In this document: piece by piece, positions 1 to 8,457 of the stretch | Numbering within the stretch: position 1 is the first letter of the stretch | Layout: every line of letters begins with the position of its first letter | Assembly: GCA_025062045.1 (NCBI GenBank) | Contig: JANXAF010000012.1 | Coordinates: 1-47,596, forward strand | Direction of reading: 5' to 3' | Source of the DNA: Thermodesulfobacteriota bacterium | Lineage (GTDB): Bacteria; Desulfobacterota; Syntrophorhabdia; Syntrophorhabdales; JANXAF01 | Length of the DNA: 47,596 bases | Made by a program: the position numbers and the translations under genes | The notes under the pieces: model-generated | Seen by the model: the letters and a program-made list of their open reading frames with translations, nothing else | Databases searched by the model: none | What the model was told of the DNA's origin: nothing

Positions 1-389
1 TAATCGAAGGGTTGTTATATTATCTCGTCAAGATACTCTGTAAGATCGCATCTATTGTGCGGATGGACTGACCCTTTGTGGTTATTTTTGTGCAGTTCCT
101 GTTTGGAAACTCTCTATACGGTTGATGATTATCTTCTGTAGAGTAATTACTTCATAAGGAAAAAAAACAGTAGGCTTGAAGGTGTCAGGTATGCCACGAA
201 GCTTTCTAAAATTTCATTGCAGATGGGTCTAGGGATTTTTTACTGAAACGTCCGTATTCTGTCTATACCCTACTTTAAGTCAGGAAAGCTTGTACGAGAG
301 CATATAGGCAAGGTGTGATGACTCTGGTTCTTTCAGTCTATTTTATGCTCAGTCTATTTTATGCTTAAGACTAGAACCTTCAACCCAGA
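1..389. other. Upstream region with no recognisable gene
   Basis: I see no convincing coding region here. The longest open stretches have no start with a ribosome-binding site and no recognisable protein motif. The only structure I can point to is a perfect 16-bp tandem duplication near the right end, just upstream of the promoter for the first gene. It may be the tail of a longer intergenic region or a decayed gene that begins outside the window. Confidence 0.5.
334..365. repeat. Perfect 2 x 16-bp tandem repeat
   Basis: The 16-mer CAGTCTATTTTATGCT occurs twice back to back (334-349 and 350-365), ending about 25 bp before the -35 box at 390. It is directly visible. It could be a recent slippage duplication or a pair of helically phased regulator sites; the 16-bp period is somewhat off the 10.5-bp helical repeat. 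Confidence 0.85.
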
Positions 390-418
390 TTGACTTCGTT
401 GGCCTATTGGGTTATGAG
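390..418 (+). promoter_or_regulatory. Sigma-70-type promoter for the MBL/HDAC pair
   Basis: TTGACT at 390-395 is followed after 17 bp by TATGAG at 413-418. Transcription would start near 425, giving a short leader of about 20 nt before the GTG start at 448. That leader contains the strong Shine-Dalgarno AAGGAAAGGAGG (431-442). Confidence 0.6.
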
Positions 419-447
419 AAAAGCATCACAAAGGAAAGGAGGAATGC

Positions 448-1173
448 GTGCCTAAAGTAATTGAAGGAGTATACTTCGTTCCAGGCAAAGACGAAATGAT
501 ACCGGATGCTCACACTTATATCATCGGATATCCAACTTCGAAAGATCTTTGTCTCATTGATCCGGGCCTTATAGGTAAAGCGAAGTATAAACTTGATTCC
601 ATTAGAAAGATGGGAGTCGCGCTCGAAGATATAAAGAGGATAATCTTGACCCATACCCATTTCGACCATTTAAGTGCTATAACTGAGATTAAAGAAAAAA
701 TTCCATGGGCTGAGCTTTGGGTTCATGAAATAGAAAGTGAGCTTATGGAACAAGGGGACGAGCGATTAATTTACGGCATGGAAATGTTTAGGCAGATGTG
801 TCAGGCACAGTACGGGATAAAAGAGGGTGCCTTCCGCATGAAGATCCATAAGAAACTTAAGGAGGGAGAAGTCTTAAATATCGGTGGGATGTCTTGGCAA
901 GTACTTCACATCCCTGGTCATTCGGCAGGTAGTATCGGCCTATATTGTCCCTCTCAAAGGGTTCTAATTTCTGGAGATGTGATCTATGCTGACTATGCCA
1001 TCGGTCGTTTCGATCTCTTCAGTGCAGATAGACATGCCTTACATGAGTCGCTTAGGCGTCTTTCGAAACTTGACGTGGATATTCTCCTTCCCGGTCACAA
1101 CCGCATTGTGACGAATCCACCTTCCGGCTATATAAAAGCAACTTTAGCTCAATGGGAGCCCTACCTTCTCTAA
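448..1173 (+). CDS. MBL-fold metallo-hydrolase
   Basis: This is a 241-residue metallo-beta-lactamase-fold hydrolase. The dinuclear metal motif HTHFDH is at residues 69-74. Further ligand candidates are His158 in IPGHSAGS, Asp177 in ISGDVIY and His217 in LLPGHN, the usual series for glyoxalase II-like and related hydrolases. No export signal is present, so it should be cytoplasmic. The GTG start at 448 is chosen because AAGGAAAGGAGG lies 5 nt upstream; the ATG at 444 is out of frame. The exported HDAC-like gene begins 4 nt after its stop, so the two are probably co-transcribed. The substrate cannot be read from the sequence; a thioester or lactone is typical of this broad family. Confidence 0.85.
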   Translation: MPKVIEGVYFVPGKDEMIPDAHTYIIGYPTSKDLCLIDPGLIGKAKYKLDSIRKMGVALEDIKRIILTHTHFDHLSAITEIKEKIPWAELWVHEIESELMEQGDERLIYGMEMFRQMCQAQYGIKEGAFRMKIHKKLKEGEVLNIGGMSWQVLHIPGHSAGSIGLYCPSQRVLISGDVIYADYAIGRFDLFSADRHALHESLRRLSKLDVDILLPGHNRIVTNPPSGYIKATLAQWEPYLL

Positions 1174-1177
1174 GAAG

Positions 1178-2479
1178 ATGATCAATCCTCGAACTTTTCA
1201 TTTTTTCTTCCTATTTTTTCTGTTCCTTTTCTTTGTTTCTGAATCCCGCCCTTCTTTTAGCCAGGCTGAGCAAGAGATATGGTATCACACAGGGTATCCT
1301 GGAGGAATTGTCGGGCCTAGGCAAGGAATGTCTGCGTTGATGGGACCTACAAAGATGCCTCTCATTTTTGAAGCGATTTTGCGAAATCGGCTTGTAAGAC
1401 CCGAGCAAATTCACACCGATCATCCTCAAGTTATAGGAAGAAAACCACCTGCACCGCCAATCGACCTCGAAAGTCTGCGCGAAGTTCACACAGATCGATA
1501 TTTAAAAGCTCTTTTTACTGGAGACCCCTTTCATCTTGCCACCTCCCAGGGTCTTCCAGTCTGGAACGAAAACATTGCAAGGGGTTGGCTTTTAAACGTA
1601 GGTGGACTTTATGAGGCTGCCCGGACTGCCCTAAAAAAGAGAACCATCACTGCTAATTTAGGCCACGGCTACCACCACGCGACTATCAACAGGGGTGGAG
1701 GTTTTTGCACAATTAACGGCCTAGTAGTTGTGGCCAGAAAACTAATCCGAGAGGGAGATGCGAAAAAAGTAATGATCCTCGATCTCGATCACCATGAAGG
1801 GGACGGTACGGCGGAGTGTATCATCGGCGATCCGGAGATATGGAATGTTACAATATTCGGAAGTCACATGGGAGGACCTCCGGCTTCGACAAACAATCAC
1901 GTTATTCAAGTTCAGCATTCGGCCTTCGAGGTCGGAAAACAAAGGGATACACATTACCTTGCCGTGATCGCAAAGATAGTACCCGAATTGATTCTACTTC
2001 AGAAACCAGATATTGTCCTTTACCAGGCAGGGATGGATCCTTTCGATTGTGCATCCATAACAAAGAAAGCCCTCGAACTTAGGGATGCCTTTGTTTTTGC
2101 CCTATGTCGATCTTTGGGCATTCCCGTCACATGGGTGCTCGCTGGAGGATATGCCGATTTGGATACCTTGATTGCCCTTCATACAGGGACAGTTCGGATG
2201 GCGAATGAAGTACTCCGGAAAGTAGAGCCAGGATATAGATTAGAGCACCAGCTTACAAATCCTTATTCTTGGACCGAAAAAAGAGGGGTAGTATATTTTC
2301 CTTCCTGGTCCTCTATTCTCAAAGGAAAGATGGACATCAGAAAACGGTTTGTCATAAGCGAAGAGGAAGCAAAGGAATGGAAAAAAAGAAGGACAGAACT
2401 ACTAAAAAGCGAAAGATTGCCAGATGGAGAAATCGAGTTAGCCTATAGAAGACTTTGGTATTCAAATCCCCTTCCCTGA
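1178..2479 (+). CDS. Exported histone-deacetylase-superfamily protein
   Basis: This 433-residue protein belongs to the arginase/HDAC superfamily (HDAC, AcuC, acetylpolyamine amidohydrolases). Visible landmarks are GYHHA at 164-168, GFCTING at 176-182, DLDHHEGDGT at 202-211 (likely Zn ligands Asp204 and His206), AGMD with Asp287, and LAGGY with the catalytic-type Tyr325. The usual HHG after the metal Asp reads HEG here (Glu207). Unlike most family members it starts with a signal peptide: a short polar stretch, an uninterrupted Phe/Leu/Val core at about 9-20, and a plausible cleavage site after FSQA (residue 30). It would therefore act in the periplasm, where an acetylated polyamine, sugar or peptide is a more likely substrate than a cytoplasmic protein. 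The ATG follows the MBL gene by 4 nt, suggesting translational coupling. Fold assignment is firm; substrate is unknown. Confidence 0.82.
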   Translation: MINPRTFHFFFLFFLFLFFVSESRPSFSQAEQEIWYHTGYPGGIVGPRQGMSALMGPTKMPLIFEAILRNRLVRPEQIHTDHPQVIGRKPPAPPIDLESLREVHTDRYLKALFTGDPFHLATSQGLPVWNENIARGWLLNVGGLYEAARTALKKRTITANLGHGYHHATINRGGGFCTINGLVVVARKLIREGDAKKVMILDLDHHEGDGTAECIIGDPEIWNVTIFGSHMGGPPASTNNHVIQVQHSAFEVGKQRDTHYLAVIAKIVPELILLQKPDIVLYQAGMDPFDCASITKKALELRDAFVFALCRSLGIPVTWVLAGGYADLDTLIALHTGTVRMANEVLRKVEPGYRLEHQLTNPYSWTEKRGVVYFPSWSSILKGKMDIRKRFVISEEEAKEWKKRRTELLKSERLPDGEIELAYRRLWYSNPLP

Positions 2480-2788
2480 AGGAAAAGGTTATTCGATGTA
2501 TCTTTACAAACATTCTGCCAGATCTTTTTTTGCGTACGAAAAATGCGTTCTAGGGAAGATCGACCGGTTGGGGGCCTCGAATCTAGAGTAAGGGAGCTTT
2601 TTTATTAAACGTTGTGGACTTTAGCTCCGAATAGATAAGGACAGAAAATGGCCAAGAAAAACTGCTGGAAAATAAAGTCTTCTTCGGTGTAAGCTATCAC
2701 CTAGTAGATCTTGAATGTTTTTTTCTACTTCGGGTAAAGAAATCCAAGATCTGCAAAGCTCCAAAACCCATAGCAATAGGAGGGAAGT
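2480..2788. other. Non-coding gap between HDAC-like and lipoprotein genes
   Basis: I find no supported gene in these 309 bases. The open frame on the minus strand has no family signature and reads through the lipoprotein start region. The stretch holds an 8-bp inverted repeat (2706-2752) and, at its right end, the Shine-Dalgarno AGGAGGG of the next gene. A strong promoter is not obvious: TTGAAT at 2711-2716 lacks a good -10 at the right distance. No intrinsic terminator is visible after the HDAC-like gene. Confidence 0.5.
2706..2752. repeat. 8-bp inverted repeat upstream of lipoprotein gene
   Basis: AGATCTTG at 2706-2713 is matched by its exact reverse complement CAAGATCT at 2745-2752, 31 nt apart. 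The repeats end about 36 nt before the lipoprotein start, so they could be an operator pair or the base of an mRNA hairpin. No regulator is identifiable. Confidence 0.6.
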
Positions 2789-3223
2789 ATGAAGACTATT
2801 AAGCATTTGCTTTTTGCGAGTCTTTGTCTTTTGGTGTTAAATGCGTGCGAGACCGTTCGGCCAACATCCCAGCGCACTTACGAGGGTGGGGCTGTGGGAG
2901 CGGTACTAGGTGGAATAGCCGGCGCCTTGCTTGATAGAGAGAATCCGTGGCGGGGTGGGGTAATAGGCGGTGCACTTGGAGCTGTTGCGGGAGCTACAAT
3001 CACTGAGATATCTGCGAGGGCTGCAAAAGAAGCACACGCATCGGGAAGACCTGTTGAATACAGAACAGAGGATGGTAGAACAATCTACAGGGCTGATCCC
3101 GTAGGATACGACGCATCGACCAAATGTACAAAGATACAGGAGAGAATTTGGCAGGATGGTAAGTTAGTAAAAGAAGAGATAAAAGAGGTGTGCGAGGGGA
3201 CAAAATACGAAAGACGGTATTAA
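2789..3223 (+). CDS. Glycine-zipper outer-membrane lipoprotein
   Basis: This is a 144-residue predicted lipoprotein. A type II signal peptide ends in the lipobox LNAC (Cys20). Residues 32-80 form a glycine-zipper region (GGAVGAVLGGIAGALL, then GGVIGGALGAVAGA), the pattern of the 17 kDa-antigen/SlyB/Rick_17kDa 2TM group that inserts in or associates with the outer membrane. The C-terminal 60 residues are charged and contain two cysteines (in TKCTK and EVCEG) that might form a disulfide. The start is fixed by AGGAGGG a few nt upstream and by the signal peptide. It stands alone, convergent with the TPR gene. A structural or envelope-integrity role is likely by family; nothing more specific can be said. 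Confidence 0.8.
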   Translation: MKTIKHLLFASLCLLVLNACETVRPTSQRTYEGGAVGAVLGGIAGALLDRENPWRGGVIGGALGAVAGATITEISARAAKEAHASGRPVEYRTEDGRTIYRADPVGYDASTKCTKIQERIWQDGKLVKEEIKEVCEGTKYERRY

Positions 3224-3263
3224 TTTGGGTTAATTGGCAGATTCCAGAAGTATATAAGGAATT

Positions 3264-4376
3264 CTAGTCTTTTAGCTTCTCTTCTTCCTGGTCTACTCTA
3301 CGTATTATCCAATAGAGATCCAGAGCCTTGTCCTGATCAAGGCTCTTCAAAATTTCGTATTGTTTTAGAGCAGAGATTTTATCACCTAATGACAGATATG
3401 CTAAGCCCAGATTGTAATAGGCCTCGGCAAAGTCAGGTTTCAAGAGTATTGCGGTTTTGTACGAATTTATTTCTTCACTTGTCATTCCCAAAGCAGCATA
3501 CGCATTACCCATGTTATTGTAGGCCTCTGCAAAATCAGGTTTAAGCTTTATTGCTTTTTTATACGCCTCAATTGCCTCTTTGTACAAACCAAGGGATGCC
3601 TTTATTATGCCAAAATTGTAGTAAGCCTCGGGAAAATCTGGCTTAAGCTTTATAGCTTTGTCATATTTGCTTATAGCCTCATCGTAGAGGCCGTGGTTTG
3701 CCAAAAGAAGACCGAGGTTTAGATATGCCTCTGGATAATCAGGCTTAAATTCAATTGCCTTCTCATACGCAAAGCGTGCTTCAGACATCTTGCCAAGTTG
3801 GGCGTATGCGATTCCACAGTTATAGTAAGCCTCGGCATAGTCGGGTTTGATCTTTATCGCATGCATGTAGGCCGTTATTGCCTCATCATAGAGGTTCAGT
3901 TTTCGGTAACATATCCCCATGTTATTGTAAGCTTGGTAATATTCTGGGTATATCTTTATGGACTCCTGGTAAGCCTTTATGGCCTCTTTCAAAAGCCCGG
4001 ATCTTGCCAGATAAAGACCCAAAGAAAACCAGTATTGGGCGAGTTTTTTGTTGTTTTGGTTTGAACCCTCTTTATTTTCAGGGACAAACTCATTTGCGTA
4101 CCCAAATTGCGTTTCTAGACTTTTTGAATCCGCATTCCATTGGAAGGAGTTTGAGACTATTGTTTTCGTGGACAAATTCTCTTCTGCTTTTTCAAGCTTA
4201 ATTGCTGAACCTACTAAGGAAGGATTCTTCGTTTCCCTCGTTGCTACCCTACCCTTTTTTTCTGAGGAATTGTGGAGACCATTAAGTAGGACGTCTTGTG
4301 AATGTGAAAAAGATAATCCAAAAAAGCAAAGTAAAACAACGAAAAAACGAGAACCTTTAGGCTTTCTTGTCACCAA
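3264..4376 (-). CDS. Exported TPR-repeat protein
   Basis: This is a 370-residue secreted or periplasmic protein. It has a signal peptide (basic start, hydrophobic core about 11-24, possible cleavage after SFSHSQ), a low-complexity linker to about residue 110, then a continuous array of about seven to eight 34-residue tetratricopeptide repeats with the EAYYNLGxAYxxLG and AIKLKPDF signatures. The repeats are so alike that the DNA shows a period near 102 bp. TPR arrays act as protein-protein scaffolds. The start is uncertain: the frame is closed by TAG two codons upstream, leaving TTG (4376) or GTG (4373), and neither has a clear Shine-Dalgarno. It is divergent from the rplU operon. The partner and process are unknown. 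Confidence 0.8.
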   Translation of the reverse strand: MVTRKPKGSRFFVVLLCFFGLSFSHSQDVLLNGLHNSSEKKGRVATRETKNPSLVGSAIKLEKAEENLSTKTIVSNSFQWNADSKSLETQFGYANEFVPENKEGSNQNNKKLAQYWFSLGLYLARSGLLKEAIKAYQESIKIYPEYYQAYNNMGICYRKLNLYDEAITAYMHAIKIKPDYAEAYYNCGIAYAQLGKMSEARFAYEKAIEFKPDYPEAYLNLGLLLANHGLYDEAISKYDKAIKLKPDFPEAYYNFGIIKASLGLYKEAIEAYKKAIKLKPDFAEAYNNMGNAYAALGMTSEEINSYKTAILLKPDFAEAYYNLGLAYLSLGDKISALKQYEILKSLDQDKALDLYWIIRRVDQEEEKLKD

Positions 4377-4502
4377 AGACTATAATATCACATTTTGGCA
4401 AAATATTAATCTCATTGGCAAAGAAACTCTATTTCGGATCCCTTTAGATTAAGAATTACATAAAATGTGAGAGTTGGTCTTCTAGGTAAGTTTTGTGCGA
4501 AT

Positions 4503-4531
4503 TTGACTTCGGATAGGAGTTATCGTAATAT
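4503..4531 (+). promoter_or_regulatory. Promoter of the rplU-cpoB transcription unit
   Basis: TTGACT at 4503-4508 and TAATAT at 4526-4531 are separated by exactly 17 bp, a near-consensus housekeeping promoter. Transcription would begin near 4538, leaving a leader of about 28 nt with the Shine-Dalgarno AAAAGGAGAAGG before the rplU ATG. The leader is too short to hold a large ribosomal-protein autoregulatory structure. Confidence 0.75.
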
Positions 4532-4565
4532 ATGTGGCTTTAAATAGGCCGAAAAGGAGAAGGAA

Positions 4566-4895
4566 ATGTACGCTATAATCGAGACAGGAGGAAAGCAGTA
4601 TAAAGTTGTGGAAGGACAAAAATTGAAAGTGGAAAAGCTTCCCTTTCCAGAAAATGATGTTATCGAGATAAGGGAGGTTCTCTTTGTAAGTAACGGCGAA
4701 AAGGCCTATACTGGCACGCCCTTTGTTCAAGGCGCAGCCGTTAAGGCAAAGGTTCTTTCCCACGGGCGTGCGAAGAAGATCATAGTCTTCAAGTACAAAA
4801 GGAGAAAGGACTACAAGAAAAAGATTGGCCATCGCCAGCATTACACAGAGCTTTTGATAGAAAAGATCAGTTTGGAGGGAGAACATGGCTCATAA
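4566..4895 (+). CDS. rplU: 50S ribosomal protein L21
   Basis: This 109-residue protein has the typical L21 start [14 protein letters not shown] and the conserved C-terminal [18 protein letters not shown] region that binds 23S rRNA with L20. Length is normal for the family. It is the first gene after the promoter at 4503-4531 and carries a good Shine-Dalgarno (GGAGAAGG). Its last 11 nt overlap the start of rpmA, so translation of the two ribosomal proteins is probably coupled. Confidence 0.98.
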   Translation: MYAIIETGGKQYKVVEGQKLKVEKLPFPENDVIEIREVLFVSNGEKAYTGTPFVQGAAVKAKVLSHGRAKKIIVFKYKRRKDYKKKIGHRQHYTELLIEKISLEGEHGS

Positions 4896-5139
4896 AAAGG
4901 CTGGTGGAAGCTCAAGAAATGGAAGAGACAGTAGGGGTCAGAGACTGGGTGTAAAGATCTTCGGCAATCAATTCGTAAGAGCTGGTCAGATCATCGTGAG
5001 ACAAAGGGGAACAAAGATTCACCCCGGTAGAAACGTTGGCTGCGGAAAGGATCATACGCTTTTCGCTTTAGTCGATGGAATTCTTACATTCCAGGAGACA
5101 AAAGATAGGAAGGTGGCAATCGTAAATCCTATCAAATGA
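4885..5139 (+). CDS. rpmA: 50S ribosomal protein L27
   Basis: This 84-residue L27 starts [16 protein letters not shown], the N-terminal tail that reaches the peptidyl-transferase centre. It has no extra N-terminal leader of the kind that Firmicutes cleave off, so no Prp-type processing is expected. The central [21 protein letters not shown] and [14 protein letters not shown] segments are standard. The start overlaps the end of rplU and the stop overlaps the start of obg (ATGA). Confidence 0.98.
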   Translation: MAHKKAGGSSRNGRDSRGQRLGVKIFGNQFVRAGQIIVRQRGTKIHPGRNVGCGKDHTLFALVDGILTFQETKDRKVAIVNPIK

Positions 5140-6113
5140 AGTTTGTCGATGAGGCACGAATCTATGTCAAGGCGGGGGATGGCGGTCGCGGCTGCGTGAG
5201 TTTTAGGAGAGAAAAATACGTACCAAAAGGCGGACCCGATGGCGGAGACGGCGGAAGAGGTGGAAACGTAGTCATAGAAGGCGATAGAAACTTAACTAGT
5301 CTTCTTGATTTCAAGTACCGTAGAATCTACCGGGCACAAAATGGATCTCACGGTTCAGGAAACAATAAAAAAGGAAGAGATGGAAAGGATACTGTAATTA
5401 AAGTCCCCCTTGGAACCGTAATATACGAAGAAGAAAACGGTCTCCGTTTTTTAACCGAAATATTAGAAGATAAGCAAACATTCATAGTTGCAAAAGGTGG
5501 TAAGGGTGGAAGGGGAAATGCCCGTTTTGTAAGCCCCGTAAACCAGGCACCTGAGACATTCGAGTATGGAGAAAAGGGAGAGGAAAAACGGCTAAGACTA
5601 GTTTTAAAGCTTATTGCCGATGTTGGTATCATAGGACTTCCAAACGCGGGTAAATCGACGTTAATTTCAAAAATAACCCATGCAAGACCGAAAATTGCCG
5701 ACTATCCTTTCACCACGCTTATTCCAGAACTGGGGGTTGTGAATTTCGAAGATGGTGCCATTGTCGTCGCCGATATTCCGGGAATCATAAAAGGAGCATC
5801 ATTGGGTAAAGGATTGGGTCTTAGGTTTCTAAGACATATAGAAAGGACATCTTTTTTAGTGTGGGTCATCGATCTTTCAAAGGATATGCCTGAAGAAGAC
5901 TATAGAACTTTAAAAGAGGAGCTTGCCTCCTACGATGTAAGCTTGCTTCAAAAAAAGAGGCTTCTCGTCCTTAACAAGATGGATCTTGTCGATGAGAGCA
6001 AAAAGGAGAAATACGAAAAATATTTCGAAGATATAGGCGAAGAAACTGTCACAACCAGTGCCTTACATAACGTTGGTATCGAAACTTTGATTGAAAAGTT
6101 AAAAAACCTTTAA
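5136..6113 (+). CDS. obgE: Obg/CgtA GTPase
   Basis: This is a 325-residue Obg-family GTPase acting in 50S subunit maturation and growth control. The glycine-rich Obg fold fills residues 1-158 ([21 protein letters not shown]). The GTPase domain follows: P-loop GLPNAGKST at 167-175, TT in DYPFTTL, G3 DIPG at 213-216, G4 NKMD at 280-283 and a G5-like TSAL at 307-310. It ends right after the G domain, so the variable OCT tail of some Obg proteins is absent, as is common outside Firmicutes and Actinobacteria. The start overlaps the rpmA stop as ATGA. Confidence 0.97.
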   Translation: MKFVDEARIYVKAGDGGRGCVSFRREKYVPKGGPDGGDGGRGGNVVIEGDRNLTSLLDFKYRRIYRAQNGSHGSGNNKKGRDGKDTVIKVPLGTVIYEEENGLRFLTEILEDKQTFIVAKGGKGGRGNARFVSPVNQAPETFEYGEKGEEKRLRLVLKLIADVGIIGLPNAGKSTLISKITHARPKIADYPFTTLIPELGVVNFEDGAIVVADIPGIIKGASLGKGLGLRFLRHIERTSFLVWVIDLSKDMPEEDYRTLKEELASYDVSLLQKKRLLVLNKMDLVDESKKEKYEKYFEDIGEETVTTSALHNVGIETLIEKLKNL

Positions 6114-7216
6114 TGACAAAGATAAGTAGGCTTGTTGTAAAGGTTGGAACTTCGATTCTCACAGACAAGTTGGGAAGGATAAATCCGCAAAAGATAAAGG
6201 ACATAGCCCGTCAAATAAAAAAGGTGAAAGAGATGGGCGTTGATCCCCTTGTCGTCACAAGCGGTGCCATTGCGTGCGGGATGGAACTTCTCGGGATAAA
6301 TAGAAAACCGAAAGAAATAGGAAAAAAACAGGCTTTAGCATCTGTCGGACAGGTAATCCTCATGAGCCTTTACTCCCATGCGTTCAAAGAGCATAACCTC
6401 CACATCGGCCAGATCCTTCTCACCCATGAGGACGTAAAGGACAAAGATAGGTGTCTCAACCTGACAAATACTTTGAATACCTTGCTTTCACTTGGAATAA
6501 TCCCAGTTGTAAATGAAAACGATGCTCTTTCGTTTAGAGAGATTCAATTCGGAGACAACGACAATCTTTCTGCGACGATTGCTCAGATCGTAAATGCCGA
6601 TTTGCTTCTTCTCCTTTCGGATGTGGATGGACTGTATGAGAAAAATCCAAAGAAGTATCCAGGCGCTAATCTTGTAAAGGTCGTGAAGAAAATAGACGAA
6701 AGAATATGGAGTATAGCGGAAGGTACGGAAAGTGAAAAGAGCATTGGAGGGATGCTAAGCAAGATAGAAGCAGCAAAAAAAGCCGGCCTTTATGGCATTC
6801 CTACTCGAATCGTAAGCGGAGATACAGAGGAGGTTATAGTGAGAGTTGTTCTAGGTGAGGAATTGGGAACACTCTTTCTTCCAGAAAGGAAACTTAGCAG
6901 AAAAAAATGGTGGACCGCTTTTGCTTTCAGAACTAAAGGCAAAATATGGATAGACGATGGCGCTGAGAAAGCTATAAAGGAAAACGGCAAAAGCCTTCTA
7001 CCAACGGGGGTGTTGAAAGTGGAAGGAGATTTCTCTAGAGGAGATTGCGTGGAAGTTGTAAATATTAAGGGTGTGCTTATCTCTAAAGGGATTGTCAATT
7101 ACGGATCACACGAGATTGATCTTATAAAAGGCCTGAAAACTATTGAGATTGAACAAAAACTTGGATATAAATACACCGAAGAAGTAATCCACAGGGACAA
7201 CATGGTGATACTATGA
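6113..7216 (+). CDS. proB: Glutamate 5-kinase (with PUA domain)
   Basis: ProB phosphorylates L-glutamate with ATP in the first step of proline synthesis. The 367-residue protein has the amino-acid kinase fold (VVKVGTSILTD at the start, VVNENDALS, FGDNDNLSA, SDVDGLY, GGMLSKIEAAKKA) and a C-terminal PUA domain from about residue 275 (KIWIDDGAEKAI, LLPTGVLKVEG, FSRGDCVEV). The first base of its ATG is the last base of the obg stop. It overlaps proA by 4 nt, so the two proline enzymes are probably made together and channel the labile glutamyl phosphate. Confidence 0.96.
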   Translation: MTKISRLVVKVGTSILTDKLGRINPQKIKDIARQIKKVKEMGVDPLVVTSGAIACGMELLGINRKPKEIGKKQALASVGQVILMSLYSHAFKEHNLHIGQILLTHEDVKDKDRCLNLTNTLNTLLSLGIIPVVNENDALSFREIQFGDNDNLSATIAQIVNADLLLLLSDVDGLYEKNPKKYPGANLVKVVKKIDERIWSIAEGTESEKSIGGMLSKIEAAKKAGLYGIPTRIVSGDTEEVIVRVVLGEELGTLFLPERKLSRKKWWTAFAFRTKGKIWIDDGAEKAIKENGKSLLPTGVLKVEGDFSRGDCVEVVNIKGVLISKGIVNYGSHEIDLIKGLKTIEIEQKLGYKYTEEVIHRDNMVIL

Positions 7217-8457
7217 AACCATATGAGCTAGCAAAAAAAGCAAAAGAGGCAAGTTTTATTTCTGCTAACCTTTCAACGGAAAAGAAAAACAGAATACTCC
7301 TCCGTCTGCGGGATTTACTCGAACTGGAAAGATCTTACATCTTCTCTGAGAACCAAAAAGATCTCGAGCTTGCAAAAAGACTTAATGTTCAAAAAAGCCT
7401 AATAGACAGGATGAGGGTTGACGAAAAGGTACTGAGAGAAATGATGGCAAGTATAAATGATGTAGTTTCGTTACCTGATCCAGTAGGCGAGATAACAAAG
7501 ATGTGGAAGCGACCGAACGGGTTACTTGTCGGAAGGATGAGGATACCTATAGGTGTCATTTTTGTGATTTACGAGTCAAGGCCAAACGTGACGGTTGAAG
7601 CATTTTCTCTTTGTCTCAAAAGTGGAAATACTGTAATACTTAAAGGTGGGTCTGAGGCTTTAAATTCTAACAATGCCCTCTACACCCTCATAAGAAGGGC
7701 GATCCAGGAAGAAGAAGTAGAAGCGGAAATAGTTCAGATGGTTCAAGTTCCTGAAAGAGAATACGTATATGAGCTTCTTAGCCTTGATGAGTTTATAGAT
7801 CTCGTTATCCCTAGAGGCGGAGAAGAACTTATAAGAACCGTAGTTGAAAAGTCCAAGATTCCGGTGCTTAAACACTATAAAGGTGTATGTCACATATTCG
7901 TGGACGAGTCCGCCGATCTCGATATGGCATACGAGGTGTGTCTAAACGCCAAAGTTCAGAAACCGGCAACTTGCAATGCCATGGAGACTCTGCTTGTTCA
8001 CGAAAAGATAGCCCCCATTTTTCTGCCTGAGATGGGAAAAAAGTTTTTGAATTACGGTGTCAGACTTAAAGGATGTGAAAAGACGAGAACCATACTCGAT
8101 GGAGTTGAGGAAGCGAAAGAATCGGACTGGTACGAGGAGTATCTGGACCTCATCCTCTCAATAAAGGTGGTAAAGGACATAGATGAGGCTATAGCCCATA
8201 TTAAAAAGTACGGATCTAACCATACCGATGCTATAATCACTCGGGATTACTATCGTGCGTGGCGCTTCATAAAGGAAGTTAATTCTTCATTGGTGCTCGT
8301 TAATGCTTCAACTAGACTGAATGACGGATTTCAGCTCGGTCTTGGCGCCGAGATGGGTATAAGCACTACCAAACTACACGCTTTTGGACCAATGGGCCTT
8401 GAGGAGCTTACGGTTACAAAATTTGTGGCCTTTGGAGAAGGACAACTGAGGTATTGA
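7213..8457 (+). CDS. proA: Glutamate-5-semialdehyde dehydrogenase (gamma-glutamyl phosphate reductase)
   Basis: ProA reduces gamma-glutamyl phosphate with NADPH. The 414-residue protein has normal family length, an aldehyde-dehydrogenase fold, the family segment GVIFVIYESRPNVTVEA, the cofactor-region stretch LKGGSEALNSN and the active-site cysteine Cys254 in KPATCNAMETLLV. It overlaps proB (ATGA) and shares one base with the nadD start. Confidence 0.97.
   Translation: MKPYELAKKAKEASFISANLSTEKKNRILLRLRDLLELERSYIFSENQKDLELAKRLNVQKSLIDRMRVDEKVLREMMASINDVVSLPDPVGEITKMWKRPNGLLVGRMRIPIGVIFVIYESRPNVTVEAFSLCLKSGNTVILKGGSEALNSNNALYTLIRRAIQEEEVEAEIVQMVQVPEREYVYELLSLDEFIDLVIPRGGEELIRTVVEKSKIPVLKHYKGVCHIFVDESADLDMAYEVCLNAKVQKPATCNAMETLLVHEKIAPIFLPEMGKKFLNYGVRLKGCEKTRTILDGVEEAKESDWYEEYLDLILSIKVVKDIDEAIAHIKKYGSNHTDAIITRDYYRAWRFIKEVNSSLVLVNASTRLNDGFQLGLGAEMGISTTKLHAFGPMGLEELTVTKFVAFGEGQLRY

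Noticed and set aside
12-135. Open plus-strand stretch of about 44 codons at the left edge as a gene remnant
   Set aside because: No family similarity that I recognise, no start signal, and composition like non-coding DNA.
2621-2806. 61-codon minus-strand frame upstream of the lipoprotein gene
   Set aside because: It starts within the lipoprotein coding start, has no ribosome-binding site and no recognisable motif.
3340-4045. Repetitive DNA with a period near 102 bp, considered as a CRISPR or minisatellite
   Set aside because: The period equals 34 codons and encodes TPR units in frame; there are no constant repeats separated by unique spacers.
4048-4452. 134-codon plus-strand frame opposite the TPR gene
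   Set aside because: It is antisense to a well-supported TPR gene and has no start signal or family motif; the repeats of the real gene keep the opposite frames open.
4482-4886. 134-codon minus-strand frame opposite rplU
   Set aside because: It is complementary to L21 and the rplU promoter; no Shine-Dalgarno and a composition typical of antisense frames.
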